Numbered from the stretch's first letter, positions 38,520 to 50,252 are shown. The stretch: DNA of 64,000 nucleotides from Epiperipatus broadwayi (GCA_028023455.1 JAQFVV010012966.1:229953-293952); one strand, 5' to 3'. Made by a program: numbers and translations. Notes: a model not told the origin generated them from the letters alone.

Positions 38520-39350
38520 TTAATGTAAAATAATATCATATGACCACGTGAGAGCAATTTATCATCATCAGCGGTACTGTCATTACTTACTGTCTACCTA
38601 ATCTATTTTCCTATATCTATATCAAGGCTAGTCCTAACCTATAACTCAATTCACCTTCAACCAATTTCCCATCTCCAATTATATGATCCCTATATTTTTT
38701 ACTTTCAACATCAACAGTTCCTTTTTCCAAACCTCATATTTATAAAGTGCATATTTTTTTTTTGCTTTACTTTACTAGTATGCAGCTACAACTTCCAAAT
38801 ATCAAATATTAAAATATAAACCAATCACTATAATTGGAAAGTGAATTGAAATTATGGTAAGGCAGATAGTAAATATTCCTTTTGTATTGTATTATTCAGT
38901 ACTTGAGAATCTTGGTAGGAAAACCATTAATAATGAATTTGTTATTTAATTTTGGCTATTAATTTAACTGTGAATTGGTGTACTTAATTTACTATATACA
39001 TAATAATTTCTAATGATATTATCTATATCCTATAGAAAAATTTTAATATTTCAAGTACCAGTATTTCATGCAAAAATTAATTAATCCCTTGCTGAACATG
39101 TACTTCTGTCGCTCAAACATGAGATCATCTATATCCCAGAATATCAGTTGAGATTTAAGCACTGTATCTAACAACATGATTTTAATTATATGCAAAAAAC
39201 CCATTAAAATCCACAAATTTTACAATATTTGGCAATTATTTAAAATAAAATAAAATAAAAATTTGTAAATAAATTTTACAGTATACCAGTAGCCATTTTT
39301 TAAGTCTTGGAACACCATTTATTAACATAATACCATAAATACCTTAATAA
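38520..39350. other. AT-rich DNA, no gene recognised
   Basis: Contains a CT-rich patch at 38600-38720 that resembles antisense LINE sequence in composition, but no motif could be read from it. Confidence 0.35.
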
Positions 39351-39354
39351 AGTT

Positions 39355-39825
39355 CAATGCAATTTAATATAATAGAATTTGTTTATTCTTGCTTACAGTT
39401 TCAACTATCCAGCAATCTTCATCAGAGCTACAATATTAAAATATATATAGCCATACAATTAATATTTATTTATGCATACATACTTATAAATAATATTAAT
39501 ATTATAAACAATATTCTATGTTGTGTATTTTAAAATAATATAATTTTTCTGTGATCCCTATAATGATATGTCCTTATTTATTTTTAATTAATATTACTCT
39601 TTATCTTATTTTTAATATTAATTGATTTCCTTTCTACATTTGTATTATTTTTAAACTTTTTAATAATTTATTTTTATCATTTTAATAATAATAAGTATTA
39701 TGCATAGATGAGTATTAATTGTATGGTTGCATATATTTTAATATTGTAGCTCTGATGATGACTGCTGGATAGTTGAAACTGTAATCAAAGAAAATAAATT
39801 CTATTATATTAAATTGCATTGAAAA
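39355..39825. mobile_element. palindromic Penelope-like remnant with hammerhead-like motif in each arm
   Basis: The left arm (39355-39450) and right arm (about 39725-39825) are reverse complements, with roughly 280 bp of AT-rich sequence between them. Each arm, read outward from the centre, contains CTGATGA, a short hairpin, GAAACTGTAA and then AATAAATTCTATTATATTAA. The motif lies at 39398-39425 on the minus strand and 39752-39779 on the plus strand. Penelope-like elements are known for inverted terminal copies and hammerhead motifs of this type. No protein remnant is present. Confidence 0.5.
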
Positions 39826-40045
39826 ATGATTATGTAAAGTGTATATGGGATTTGATATATATATATATATAAGTAAAATTTCTTTAGTTTATATTGAAAA
39901 CACATTTTTTCAGTGTAATGCTAAAAACTTTATAACATTTTACAACATATTTAACGTTAATACTGATTTTAAGGCATTAAAATAATTGGAGAGATTGTAC
40001 TTTCTTGATAAAGAGATTTCTCTATTATGCTTCTACATGAAAAAG

Positions 40046-40300
40046 TTAATAAGAGTACCAAACTCTCCATACAGTAGTGCCACTCAGTGCAAGCCCGAGT
40101 AATCAATGGATATAGGAAGGTTTGTGCAGAAAATCCCTATCTAATGCCTGCTCATCCAACACCCCCAAACTAGTTTCTAGCTTGTGGCATTCATCAGGGC
40201 ACTAGATAGAAATTTTATGCATGAACCTTTCTATAGCCATTGATTACAAAGACTTGTATTCAGTGACACTATCGTATAGAAAGTTTGGTACTCTTATTAA
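40046..40300. repeat. family A foldback
   Basis: Arms extend from AATAAGAGTACCAAACTCTC to its complement GTTTGGTACTCTTATT at 40283-40298. The core CTAGTTTCTAGCTTGTGGCA then TTCATCA (minus-strand hammerhead-like motif) lies near 40172-40197. The plus-side half of the core is deleted. Confidence 0.8.
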
Positions 40301-40671
40301 GAGCATGTGTAAGCACATGAAATGGTGATCATGTGAAAAAAACATTACTGAAAAAGCATATCATCCAGAGTATATTTAATAAGATGAAAGTCAGTCATTT
40401 TGCCATGTACTTTATTTTAAAAATATGGTAGTTATTTTGTTTTTTATTTGCTTCAGTAAATGAATGAGTGAAAACACATTCCATAATATATATAAATGTG
40501 TCTCCTTAATTTATTATTAATAATTATATTATTATTATTTACAATTTTGTTTTTACTATAATTTCGATTTATATATGTATACTATACATATAAAAACATC
40601 TATGATTAGCAGCAATTGATAGTTTCCTGGCAATATCAAATGCAAAAGTTATTTCTGTATACATGGATAAG

Positions 40672-40766
40672 ATCTCCTTATTTCTGTTCTTTATTAGAAT
40701 AATTCATGGAAAATATTTGGTGTATATATATATATTATTCTAATAAAGAACAGAAATAAGGAGATC
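40672..40766. repeat. hairpin, about 34-bp arms
   Basis: The left arm starts GATCTCCTT and continues through CTGTTCTTTATTAGAATAAT. The complementary ATTATTCTAATAAAGAACAG lies at 40733-40752 and ends GGAGATC at 40760-40766. The spacer contains a TA run, and another TA run follows. Confidence 0.75.
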
Positions 40767-40972
40767 ATATATATATATATATATGCATGTTGAAAAGTAC
40801 TGTACACTTGCAATTCCATAAACAATACATATTCTATTCTAATCAATGATTATCAAAAGAATGTGTACTATTATATACTATATATAATTGAGCAGGAAGG
40901 GATGATGGAACAAAATATAACAATTTGCAGCTCTACTGTATATTTATCAATGTTTAAAATATTAATCATTAT

Positions 40973-41015
40973 AGGTTCGCTTCCCAGCTGATGCTATGAC
41001 ACATGAGAAAAAAAA
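40973..41015 (+). mobile_element. tRNA-Val-type SINE, 5'-truncated
   Basis: Only the B box (AGGTTCGCTTCCCAGC), the TGATGCTATGACACATG segment and the A tail remain. Confidence 0.65.
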
Positions 41016-41019
41016 TTCA

Positions 41020-42000
41020 AATTGAATCTTGCATTTATAACAAAATTACAACAAACATTTAATGCTCATCGTAATTCTATTTACTCTATTAAGAAAAGAT
41101 TAAACGTAAGGCACACAAAAATATTGTTACTGGTACAACTATATCTGTGCAATTGCTACTTTTAATTGCTTGTTTGCCTAATTATATTGAAGCTAAAGTT
41201 TATCTAAGTAAGACACAGAAATTTTTATAATATATATGCTACTATTATTTTCTTTGCAATAACACGTAAGATACAAATAAAACTCAGCAGTAACGGAAAT
41301 CCTAATCAACTTTAGTAATTGTATCATTAAGTGAAATGGATTTAGCTCTAAATTTTGCTGAATAATTTTTTACTTTAACTTGTATAATTTTTCACGGGAT
41401 ATAAACAAAATGGCAGAACTATATCCTTTTTGTATATTTTCTGACATTTTAAAAATAATAATGGGTTTAATTTCAGTAGAATCAATATGGCATTCTAGGA
41501 AATTCAAATAAGATGAAATCAAATGTCAAAGTATTTTGACAGAGTTGACATTTTCTTATTTAAATCGATAAATTTTAATCTTATTAACAAATATTTATTA
41601 AAATTATTAAAAAGACATATTGGTTATATCAAATGCGTATAAAAAATGATAATGCTTTTTAAAAATAATCAAAACATCTGAACTACTTGACTTCCAATCA
41701 GATTTTATCTCTTGCTCTCAGCAGAAATTCTTAAATTATTTATGCTTTATATTTGTGATAGAATCTTTTTATGTTAGAAAAGACTATACGTGCAATATCT
41801 ACTATTGGTTACTTGTATACGTCCACCTTATTTATAAATAAAAAGCCCCCCCAAAAAAAACAAATTATAAATACCTCATTGCAGAATAAATGCTTGTTCA
41901 ACATCTCCCTTAAATAAGAAACAATAAAAACAAAAACATTATTCGTCAATCTTGAAAATTGATGGATGCTATAGTTAGAGCACCTTTTCATTAAAACAGT
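41020..42000. other. AT-rich, CpG-containing segment without recognised gene
   Basis: Scattered CpGs (41110, 41295, 41395, 41570, 41635, 41790, 41820) and no dispersed repeat. The minus-strand frame 41809-42006 has no known motif. Confidence 0.35.
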
Positions 42001-42002
42001 CA

Positions 42003-42360
42003 ACACTCTCTATACGTATTGCCACTCAATGCAAGCCAGAGTAATCAATGGATTCCAGAAGACTTGTGCATAAAATTCCCATTTAATGCTTACTCATCCA
42101 AAATCCCAAGACTAGTTTCTGGGTAGCCTTCGTCAGTGATGAGCCTTGGATCTGAGAGCACTGCACCTACATTTTAGGATCTAATGCAACCACTACCTTT
42201 TATCTTTACTTAACTACAAAACTATGAGTCTTAAATTGAAAACACTATAGTCTGGGAATATTGGATGAAAAGCACTAGATGAGGATTTTATATACAAGCC
42301 TCCTGGCATCCATTGATTACTCTGGTTTGCACTGAGTGGAAATATGTATAGAGAGTTTTG
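42003..42360. repeat. family A foldback
   Basis: The arms are CACTCTCTATACGTATTGCC and TATGTATAGAGAGTTTTGCC. The minus-strand core is CTGACGA-AGGCTACCC-AGAAAC (about 42115-42137), which is hammerhead-like with C at the variable position. The flank AAGAAATGGTGATCATGTGA recurs beside other family A copies. Confidence 0.8.
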
Positions 42361-42649
42361 CCTGTTTTAATAATAGTTATAAGCAACCATAAGAAATGGT
42401 GATCATGTGATGTTTATTAGCACTTTTTCATGTTTGATGTATTTACTAACAGTAACCAGATATTCATTTACTGACCAACATTAAATGGTTGATTGAGTTT
42501 GATCTGTGCACATATATAAAAGAAAAATCATAAACCTGATTATAGTTTTGTTTGATCAGGTTTAGCACTACTAGTGCATTAGAAATTGATATTATGTATA
42601 TGCTCCTATATATATAATTACCATCTTCTACCCTGCTTGAAATAGCATA

Positions 42650-42805
42650 GCATTTTTAATTCTGATACAGCTTGCTATCCTATGAGATATCCCAGACTAG
42701 TTTCAAGCTTATGGCTTTAATCACTGGTTGGAAATTTATTAAGCACTATAATATGGCATCTATTAGTTAATATAGATTACAACAGATGACATAACTGTGC
42801 TGAAA
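42650..42805. repeat. family A foldback fragment
   Basis: Contains CCAGACTAGTTTCAAGCTTA, TGGCTTTAATCACTGG, a TATTAAGCACTATAATATGG block and a decayed arm to 42805. Confidence 0.5.
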
Positions 42806-42809
42806 GAAA

Positions 42810-45230
42810 AATAGTATGCTGCTAAAACAGCAATATTTAAGCAAGAGGCATGTGGAATTTTATTGATTTTAGGTAGTATAGTGAAAGAGCAGTGGATTCA
42901 ATTTTTAATGCTTCTTGGATCACTTGCTGGTTTGGTAAAGTGAAACAAATATCTTACTTTGAACCAGCTCATAGAACACCTATGTTTACCAATGCCTCTT
43001 GGTTATTTATATCTCACATCTTCTGATATTATAATTAAAGTACTAAAATATAAAGTTACTAAGTTTATACTAGATTTACACAATAATTTGGTTGGGTTCG
43101 AAATCAGAATATTTAAAAGTTTAAAGTGTTACTTTAAATAGTATAATAAAAAATAAAAGGTGGTCATGATGCAATTAAAATTAGAAGCTAAACATGCTAC
43201 TCAATACAAACTTATAGACTCAAGTTAGCCATAGAATTGTGCAACCACATATTATCTGACATTCATGCATATATCATTCGGTCTTTCCACAAAATGCAGA
43301 TTGAAACTAAATATGAGAAGGCATGTGACACTTTCCTGTAAAATTAATTAAATAAGAGGAGGGAGATTTCCTTGAATAAAATATTAACTCTCTTTTTGCA
43401 ACAATTAAAAAACTGAGATATTCATTTCTTTCTAATAGGTCAATTTTAAATATTATTCTCTTCATATATTACCTTGTCTCAGTTTAAAATTGACTTAAAT
43501 TTTTGCGTTTTGTAACAGCAATCACAGTTCTTAATAGAGTATCAGTTATCTTTTCATTGGCTCAGTAAAATTTCAAGGATCTTCAAAGTCTGTTGACATT
43601 TTTAAAGATTAGCAAGTTTTAATCTAAATTCAATGGAGTGTTTGTGAAATTTATGAAAATTAATTACTAGTAATGAGTTTTATAATAGTTTTTGTCTCTC
43701 TATGACATATTTATTATTTTCCCTGTTTAAAGATTTGTAAGCTTTTAACATTTGGGTTTGATAAAAGAATATAATAAACTGAATTTGATTTGGTAGTAAT
43801 ATATGTTTACAAATAAAATAATTTCTAAAAAATTATATTTGAACTTTGCAAATATTGAAAAAATAAGATTGTGAGAAAACAAACAACTGTTTTGACATTC
43901 ATCAGTCTTAAAGAAAAAATGGTGATTTCTAAAAACAATAAAATTGATTTTATTAATATTTGTTTTTAAAATATAAACAAATCAATATCTCCATCTGAAA
44001 AATTTATAAAATTATGCATTAAACCATTACACTTTTTTGATAAATTTTACAATATTAAATATATTCCAACAGATAGTCAGTGGAGACATATTAGCAATCA
44101 GTTTAATAAGACATGTCTATTGAAATCCCATGCTTTTTGTTAATACAGTGCCAATAATCATAATCTATTTTTAAAAATAAAAGAAACACATATAAAATAA
44201 ATGTGTAATCACATACACTTTTGATTTTTAATAATTATTACACAATTATTGTGCAAAGATAATTGTGAATCTTAATAAACTTTGCAAAAAACCTCAAGGT
44301 TTTAGTCATTCAAAAAATTTTCTCAAAGTAATTTCACAAAGCATAAAGATAACAAAGAGGGCACTTATCAGGGGAGGAGTTAATTCTTTCAAGTTGCCAC
44401 ATTTTCGAATATTCTAGCATCTTCAGATTTTGGGGGAATTAAAATATGAGAATAAAATGTATGTGAATTTCTTGACTTAAAAAATAAATAAATATGGAAA
44501 TATTTCAATAGATGGTTGTACAAGAATATTGACTTCTGTTCTTCTTTTCAATTTTTCTGCCTGCCGATTTGTATTTGAATAAAAAGACTGATGAAAATAT
44601 ATCTCACTAATTGATGATTATTTCCTGGATAAGTCTATTATGAACATTACAATCTTAAACTATGTATATTCTGTTAGTTAAAATATAATCCAATTTTACT
44701 GAATGTCAAATTTTATTTAGCATTTTTCTCAAAAAAAGCATTTACAATAAACTTTTTTTTTCTATAAATTACATAAGTCTGTGTCCTCTATCATTTCTAT
44801 AAATATAAACTACTTTACCTATAATAGTTTATCTTTCAATCCTTTTTTAATTGTAGCTTTACAATTTTTCATAACAACTTTAATATATTGTTTTTTCTGA
44901 TCACAAGTATTTTATACATTTGAATAAAAAATACCCTATGTTATGACAATGAGAACTTATTGGGTCATAAGCATGAATCATATGCATTAATGACTTTCAT
45001 TGAGTTGAACAATTAATCTTATCATTCCATATAATGTACCATAAAACTCAGTAATGATGTTCTTCTGCCTTTTTAATAATGTACCCCATTTTACACAATC
45101 AATTATCTGTGCACTTGTTTTTCTAACTTCACAAAATCCAACAATGTATTATTTGATATTCGTTCACTTTTCAATACATATAATCTTTCTTCCCTTGAAA
45201 GTGATATATAATTATGGGTGTATGTATATA
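42810..45230. other. AT-rich DNA, no gene or clear repeat recognised
   Basis: The longest stretch without an assigned repeat in the second half of the window. Its frames (for example 42959-43141) have no family motif. A 60-codon frame pair near 45054-45285 overlaps on opposite strands and is not supported. Confidence 0.4.
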
Positions 45231-45231
45231 T

Positions 45232-45560
45232 ATATATGAAAAACAAAAACAAGTAATAAATTACGTAACTTGCTATAACTTGCATTTATGATCAATAGAT
45301 GGAGCTTTACCAAAACCTCTGTACAAGCATATTTTGTTTACATAAACGTCAAAAGAATCAGAATTCACTATCTCTTCCATTGGCTCCACCTTCAGATCAG
45401 CTGATTTCAAGCTAATTTGCTATCATCAGTGAAGGGTAGGGGCCAGAAACTAGATCTAAACACTAACTCCAAGCGTTTATGCAACAAGTTCCTATCAGTT
45501 TACAAGCATGAATTTTTCAGACACGTAATGTCTTCAAACCCAGCCTAACAAGCCAGATAC
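45232..45560 (-). repeat. family I dispersed repeat with hammerhead-like motif, copy 1
   Basis: About 300 bp in the opposite orientation to 51362-51645, matching over nearly its full length. The minus strand carries CTGATGA (45423-45429), a hairpin AGC-AAATTA-GCT and GAAA (45415-45418). The right part ends in ACTTGTTTTTGTTTTTCAT read on the minus strand. Confidence 0.7.
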
Positions 45561-45654
45561 TATATATATAATATTGTGGGAAAAAGTACCTTCACCATGC
45601 TATAAAATAGATATGCATTCTCCTACTAATAATATTTTAAAAACATATAATGAG

Positions 45655-45875
45655 CCACCTGTGAGTAGAGTTTATTTGTTAAATAAACCAACATTTATTA
45701 ATCATGCTTAAATTTAGGGCTTGAACTTATTCAGGGCTGATGTTTAAATCAGCATAATGTATGCAAATAATATATCAATTTAAAAACAGGCTCTCAACAA
45801 GATTAAGCCCTAAATTCAAGCATGGTCAAAAAATATTGATTTATTTAAAGAATAAGCTCTACATACAAGTGAACT
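45655..45875. repeat. hairpin element, about 65-bp arms
   Basis: The left arm GTAGAGTTTATT...CATGCTTAAATTTAGGGCTT (about 45665-45722) is complementary to AAGCCCTAAATTCAAGCATG...ATAAGCTCTAC (about 45805-45863). A further partial copy lies near 55718-55740 (CATGCTTAAATCAGGGCTTG). Confidence 0.75.
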
Positions 45876-45879
45876 ATCT

Positions 45880-46355
45880 ATACTCTTAATATATTTATAA
45901 ATACGAGAATATCTTTTCAATAGCACATGTGTAAACAATAGTTGACCTTCACAATAGTTCATATGTGTATATATTAGTAATATCTAACTTTACTTATTGA
46001 GGAAATTAAATTATTTACCATATTGAATGATGATTGGTATACATATGTGTAAAGTTGAAAATTGATTCTGGATTAATATCTCATGTCAAATTTACTAGTT
46101 TTATAAAATCTTAATCCAAATATGTAAAGTAATTCATTAAACATTATCAACTTGAAGTCTGACAATAGAAGACATCACATTAATATAAATAGCATAAGAA
46201 AGATTTGTTATTCCTATGCTTAATATAAACATAGAAAGCATAAAGCTAAACTAATCAATAAATAATCAAAATAACTCCAAATTCACAACTCGATCAGATT
46301 AGCCAAAAAAATAAACTCTAAAGCACAACTAATGATTTCACTACTGCAAACAGAC
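45880..46355. other. AT-rich DNA, nothing recognised
   Basis: No repeat family or coding frame was identified. Confidence 0.45.
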
Positions 46356-46360
46356 TTCTT

Positions 46361-46452
46361 TTTTTATGTGTGAAAGCATCAGCTGGGAAGTGAACCCAGG
46401 ACAACTGCTTGTAAGGCAGCTGTGCTGACCACATGAGCACCAATGCTTGACT
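46361..46452 (-). mobile_element. tRNA-Val-type SINE
   Basis: Minus strand: GTCAAGCATTGGTGCTCATG head, anticodon arm CTGC-CTTACAA-GCAG (TAC), B box GGGTTCACTTCCCAGC, then TGATGCTTTCACAC and an A tail (T run at the left). The 10-bp repeat CAGACTTCTT at 46351-46360 and 46458-46467 is a likely target-site duplication. Confidence 0.8.
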
Positions 46453-46469
46453 ACAATCAGACTTCTTAA

Positions 46470-47510
46470 TTGTAAAGAACTACAAAATAACTTATTTAAA
46501 CTAAACATTACCCACAATTCCACTCACATCCCATACACCCTTAATATTAAAAGAACTTTAAAATAAGTTAATTGCTTCAGAATCATAAATTTTTAATAAT
46601 AAAGATTCTTGAATTCTTTTTTTTAGTTCATTTCTCTCAAGGAAGGCAACCTTAGCTTCATCAAAATTATAAGTAGTTTGAGCTTAAATGAAAGAATAAA
46701 GGTACCAAGAAGTAGAGTTAGAAATAAATATCTCAGTTCTGCTTTATATTCATGGAAAAAATACAGACCATACTATTAGTTTTGGTTAAACTAAAGTTCT
46801 CTTCTTTAAAGGAAACGAAATAAAAAGAATTAAAGAATATTATTAAAAATTTATTATTCTGAAGAAATTAGCTTATATTTAAAAGTTATTTTAATATTAA
46901 GGGTGTATGGGAGGTAAGTGGAATTGTGGGTAATATTTAGTTTAAATATGTTGCCATTTTGTTGCTTTTTACACTTGAGAATTCTGCTTGTAACAGTGAA
47001 ACCATTGGTTGTGCTTTAGAGTTTATTTTTTGGCTAGTCTGGTTGAGTTGTGAATTTGGGCTTATTTTGATTATGGTTAATATATATATATCCAATTAAT
47101 GTCTGACTGGATTTTCTTAATATAATGAATTTATTATCTTGTGATAAAATAATTGTGATATTTAGTACATTTGTAAATTTTTTCTCATTTTCTTTAGAAT
47201 TTTTTTCTTTTGATCTTTTTTAAACTAATAATCATTTTATATAACTGTAAATAATAATAGTGAAAGTTTCTTTTATCTGGAAAAAAATTATTAGCTTTTT
47301 ATTTCATAAAATGATTAAAGGAGGTTTTTTTTATATATATTCAATTTTATATATAAAACTACTAATTTTATCATTTTTAGATTTTTATTCTTTGCTGCAG
47401 AATTTCAAATGTAAAGGATATTGGCTTGATATTCTTGATTTTTAAATCATAGCATGCGTAAAGCTTCATAGTTCTTGAATATGTCATACAGCATAAAGTG
47501 AACTTATTAA
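46470..47510. other. AT-rich DNA, possible old inverted duplication
   Basis: TTTAAACTAAACATTACCCA with CAATTCCACT near 46496-46524 is the reverse complement of AGTGGAATTG and TGGGTAATATTTAGTTTAAA near 46917-46945. Likewise CACAACTCGATCAGATTAGCC (46285-46305) mirrors GGCTAGTCTGGTTGAGTTGTG (47032-47052). This indicates a diverged inverted repeat of about 46260-47080 that also encloses the SINE. No coding frame was recognised. Confidence 0.5.
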
Positions 47511-47529
47511 ATGCAAAAAAAAACACAAG

Positions 47530-47755
47530 TTTCTATACAAGAAGAGGGATTCGAACTCAGACTTTCATCCAATCCACTACTCTCAGTGCCATCTCATATT
47601 ACTGACCCACCTGATCACACACATGTCAGGTAGGTCAGCAATATAAGATGGCACTGAGAGTAGTGAGTCGTGTGAAAGCCTGGATTTGAATCTCGCATAT
47701 ATTACATATATAAATGCAGGTTTAAGCCTGTACAATGTATTAATTTATATAAATA
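47530..47755. repeat. two family E tRNA-like heads in inverted (head-to-head) orientation
   Basis: The left half (47548-47625) reads on the minus strand as a copy of the family E 3' region with B box GAGTTCGAATCCC. The right half (47630-47705) is the same on the plus strand with GGATTTGAATCTCGC. They meet at ACACACATG, giving a palindrome with about 75-bp arms, followed by TAAGCCTGTACAATGTA as in other copies. Confidence 0.75.
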
Positions 47756-47783
47756 GTGTGTAAAATGTCTGCCCATCCCTTGC

Positions 47784-47814
47784 ATATGTATATATATATA
47801 TATATATATATATG
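47784..47814. repeat. (TA)n microsatellite
   Basis: A short TA tract directly upstream of a family E copy. Confidence 0.9.
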
Positions 47815-47816
47815 GA

Positions 47817-48225
47817 TTATTCTCCTGTACGTGAGGGGTCAGAATGACTAATATGGCAACATGGGTAGGATGACAACCTTGGCACCATCAGATTTTCAAT
47901 GAAATGAAAAGCTGAAGAGTTGTGAGTTGAAATAGTTTGAAGCCTGTCCATTAAAGTATGAAGATTGGCTATCTAAATATAAAGCTGAGCACTGATTATA
48001 TATATGTGTGTGAGGATAGTAATCTAGACCAACTGATGATTGTTGTTTTAGCATGAAATACGTATATTGGTGATCATTTATCTTTTCAATGTGTGTGTGA
48101 TCAGGTAGGTCAGCAATATGAGATGGCACTGAGAGGAGTGGGTTATGTGAAAGTCTGAGTTCGAATCTCACATTTATTACACATATAAATGCAGGTTTAA
48201 GCCTGTACAATGTATTATACAAGAT
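47817..48225 (+). repeat. family E dispersed repeat, full length
   Basis: Starts CCTGTACGTGAGGGGTCAGA. It has GATTTTCAATGAAATGAAAA in the middle and a clean B box (GAGTTCGAATCTCAC, about 48157-48171) near the end. Upstream, a GGCACTGAGAGGAGTGG stretch lies where an A box would. This suggests the 3' third derives from a tRNA-like sequence, although a tRNA head at the 3' end of an element is unusual. The minus-strand 108-codon frame spans the repeat and is not thought to be coding. Confidence 0.8.
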
Positions 48226-48299
48226 GAGGTAAATAGATTATAAATGAAAATCAAAACAAAAGTAACTGTTTTCTAAGAAAGGAATTGTACAGACAGATT

Positions 48300-49285
48300 G
48301 GAGTTAGAGTTTAGAAAGAAAAAAAATTCTATGAGATTGATTAAAAATTTAATCTGTTTTTCATACAATAAGTACGAAGTATGATGAATAATTTGGAAAG
48401 GGTTGATATCAGATTTAACATTGGAAAATGAGGTAATTTGAATTATTTAGAAAACATATAAATTTCTAATAAAATATAAAAACTAATAGATATATGTTGG
48501 ATGGTGAATTATGGATGCCAAATGATGCTATTTAAAGGGAAATAAGAATCACATTTTAATTGAAAGAATTTGAAAGCAAATTTAAAACATTTAGAGGATT
48601 ACAATATAGGAATGAAAACATAATTAACAAATACAGTGTTTTTTATTGTATTATGTGGAAATGACAAAAAAACACGTAGTATGCAAAGTTAATAGATAGA
48701 CTAATTATTTCTATGTATTTGTACAATGACTAAAATAAATTTATAGAGAATGTACTATAAATATGCAATTGTGAGATGTTGGAAAAAGAGGATAAATAAC
48801 TAGATTAGAGAAAAAGGAGAGTTGCGGGGGAAAAACAATCAAAAATAATTTAAAGTTATATAACAATTAAAAGTATAAAAACATAAAAGAAAGTGTGGTG
48901 ATATTAGAATGAGTTATTGATATTTTATGCAAGAACAGAAACTGTAAAAGATTGATAAGACATCCAAAAACTAGAAACTAATCTGGAATATTTGGATAAG
49001 ATGGCACTGAATAAGAATTTATTAAGCAGTATCATTTGGAATCTATTGATTACAAAAGCTTTCACTAGGAGGCAGAATTGGAGTAAGAAAAAAACCATAG
49101 AGCTGACTAAGATTATGTTGTAGAAATGGGATGGAGTGGGACAGAGAAGAATATCGGGAAAACTTAGTGTGGGGAATGGATAGGAAAGATAAGGTGGCTA
49201 ACAGGTATCTCTGGGCATAGTGGCTGAGAGAGTCCTGACTCCAAGAAAGGAGAAACCACAGTGCATCATATCAACATTAACAGTT
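48300..49285 (+). pseudogene. LINE family B copy with (CATCA)-type tail, interrupted by a family A repeat
   Basis: The translation around 48360-48600 gives SYNKYEV--IIWKG, then NEVI, and later a WMPNDAI-RGN-like stretch. These parallel the family B protein at 61037-61531 (SYNKYDVARIIWKG, GNNALC, VWTARDAIQGKMRW). The 3' end at 49090-49285 (ATAGAGCTGACTAAGATTAT ... GAGAAACCACAGTGCATCAT) matches the tails at 60019-61882. A family A fragment is inserted at about 48955-49085. Stops are frequent. Confidence 0.65.
48955..49088. repeat. family A fragment inside a LINE
   Basis: Contains AAAACTAGAAACTAATCTGG, GGATAAGATGGCACTGAATA and an arm with TTCACTAGGAGGCAG. It separates two parts of the family B LINE that are adjacent in other copies, so it inserted later. 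Confidence 0.55.
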
Positions 49286-49289
49286 TCTT

Positions 49290-49875
49290 ACTAGAAAAAA
49301 GCTGTAGTTATCTGAAAAATGAGATAAGGATAGACGTAATTTATGTGAAGATGGGGGGGAAAATCATTCAACATTTTTTTTGCTGAAGAAAGATCAAGAT
49401 AAATTTATGGAGGGTGGTAGAAGAGGAAATAAAAAGAGTAAAATTTTAGGATTTTTTTGTTTAGTCTTTATCATGAAAATGAGAAATATGATTATAGAAT
49501 AATGGCATAAATGAATGAGCTGTTATTAAAATGAAATAGAAGTATGAAGAAATGGCTTAGGATTGAAAAAATAATTTGATAATAAAGAATAAGGTATGAA
49601 TGGATAAACTGCAACCTATGACAATTTCAGAGATATGACAATAACTAATTTAACCAATGCACAGAAATTTCTGAATAGGTTAAATGCTTTTGTATTTATT
49701 GGATAGAGTAATCATGTTTTGAGTTTTCTTTGCAGCATTTCTACAATGACTTTTTTTTAAAAAAATAGCATTCCTTACCCGGTGGGGGCATGAATCATGC
49801 ATGGATGTATCCAGATAACATATATTATTTTAATTATTTAGATAGATACTGCTCTAAATAAATAATTATTGATAT
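49290..49875. other. purine-rich DNA, possible unrecognised LINE remnant
   Basis: Base composition (A/G-rich on the plus strand) is like the neighbouring LINE fragments, but no motif could be read. Confidence 0.3.
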
Positions 49876-49879
49876 ATAT

Positions 49880-50250
49880 ATAAGAGCAGTACAGAGACTT
49901 CAGACCACTCAAAGGAGTATGGAGAGATGTATGTTGGGAGTAACAAGAAGAGTCGAACGAATGTATGGGTAAGACAACAAACAGGTGTTACTGCCTTATT
50001 GAAAAATTAAAAGATTGAAATGGAGTTGGGCTGGACATATTGTAGAAGAGATGATAATAGATGGACAATTGAAATTTTAAACTGGATTCCAAGAGATTGT
50101 AAAAGACCCAGAAAGAGACCACATGTGAGATGGATGGATGAAATCAGAAAATGTGCAGGGGTGTTGTGGAGGAGAAGCTAAAGATTGGAGAAGATGGATT
50201 AAACTTGGAGAGTTCATTGAGTGGTTGATAATGGTTGATGATAATATATA
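49880..50250 (+). pseudogene. RTE-type LINE, ORF2 C-terminus and 3' end
   Basis: Frames give LQTTQRSMERCMLGVTRRVE, KIKRLKWSWAGHIV-EEMIIDG and, in other frames, RKRPHVRWMDEIRKCAGVLW, KDWRRWIKLGEFIEW. Together these are the full C-terminal signature of RTE-clade LINE proteins (KW.WAGH, RP..RW.D.I....G, DR..W..LGEA). The 3' end runs into GATAATGGTTGATGATAATA and then a TA-rich tract, as RTE elements often end in short simple repeats. Several frame changes make it a pseudogene. Confidence 0.75.
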
Positions 50251-50252
50251 TT

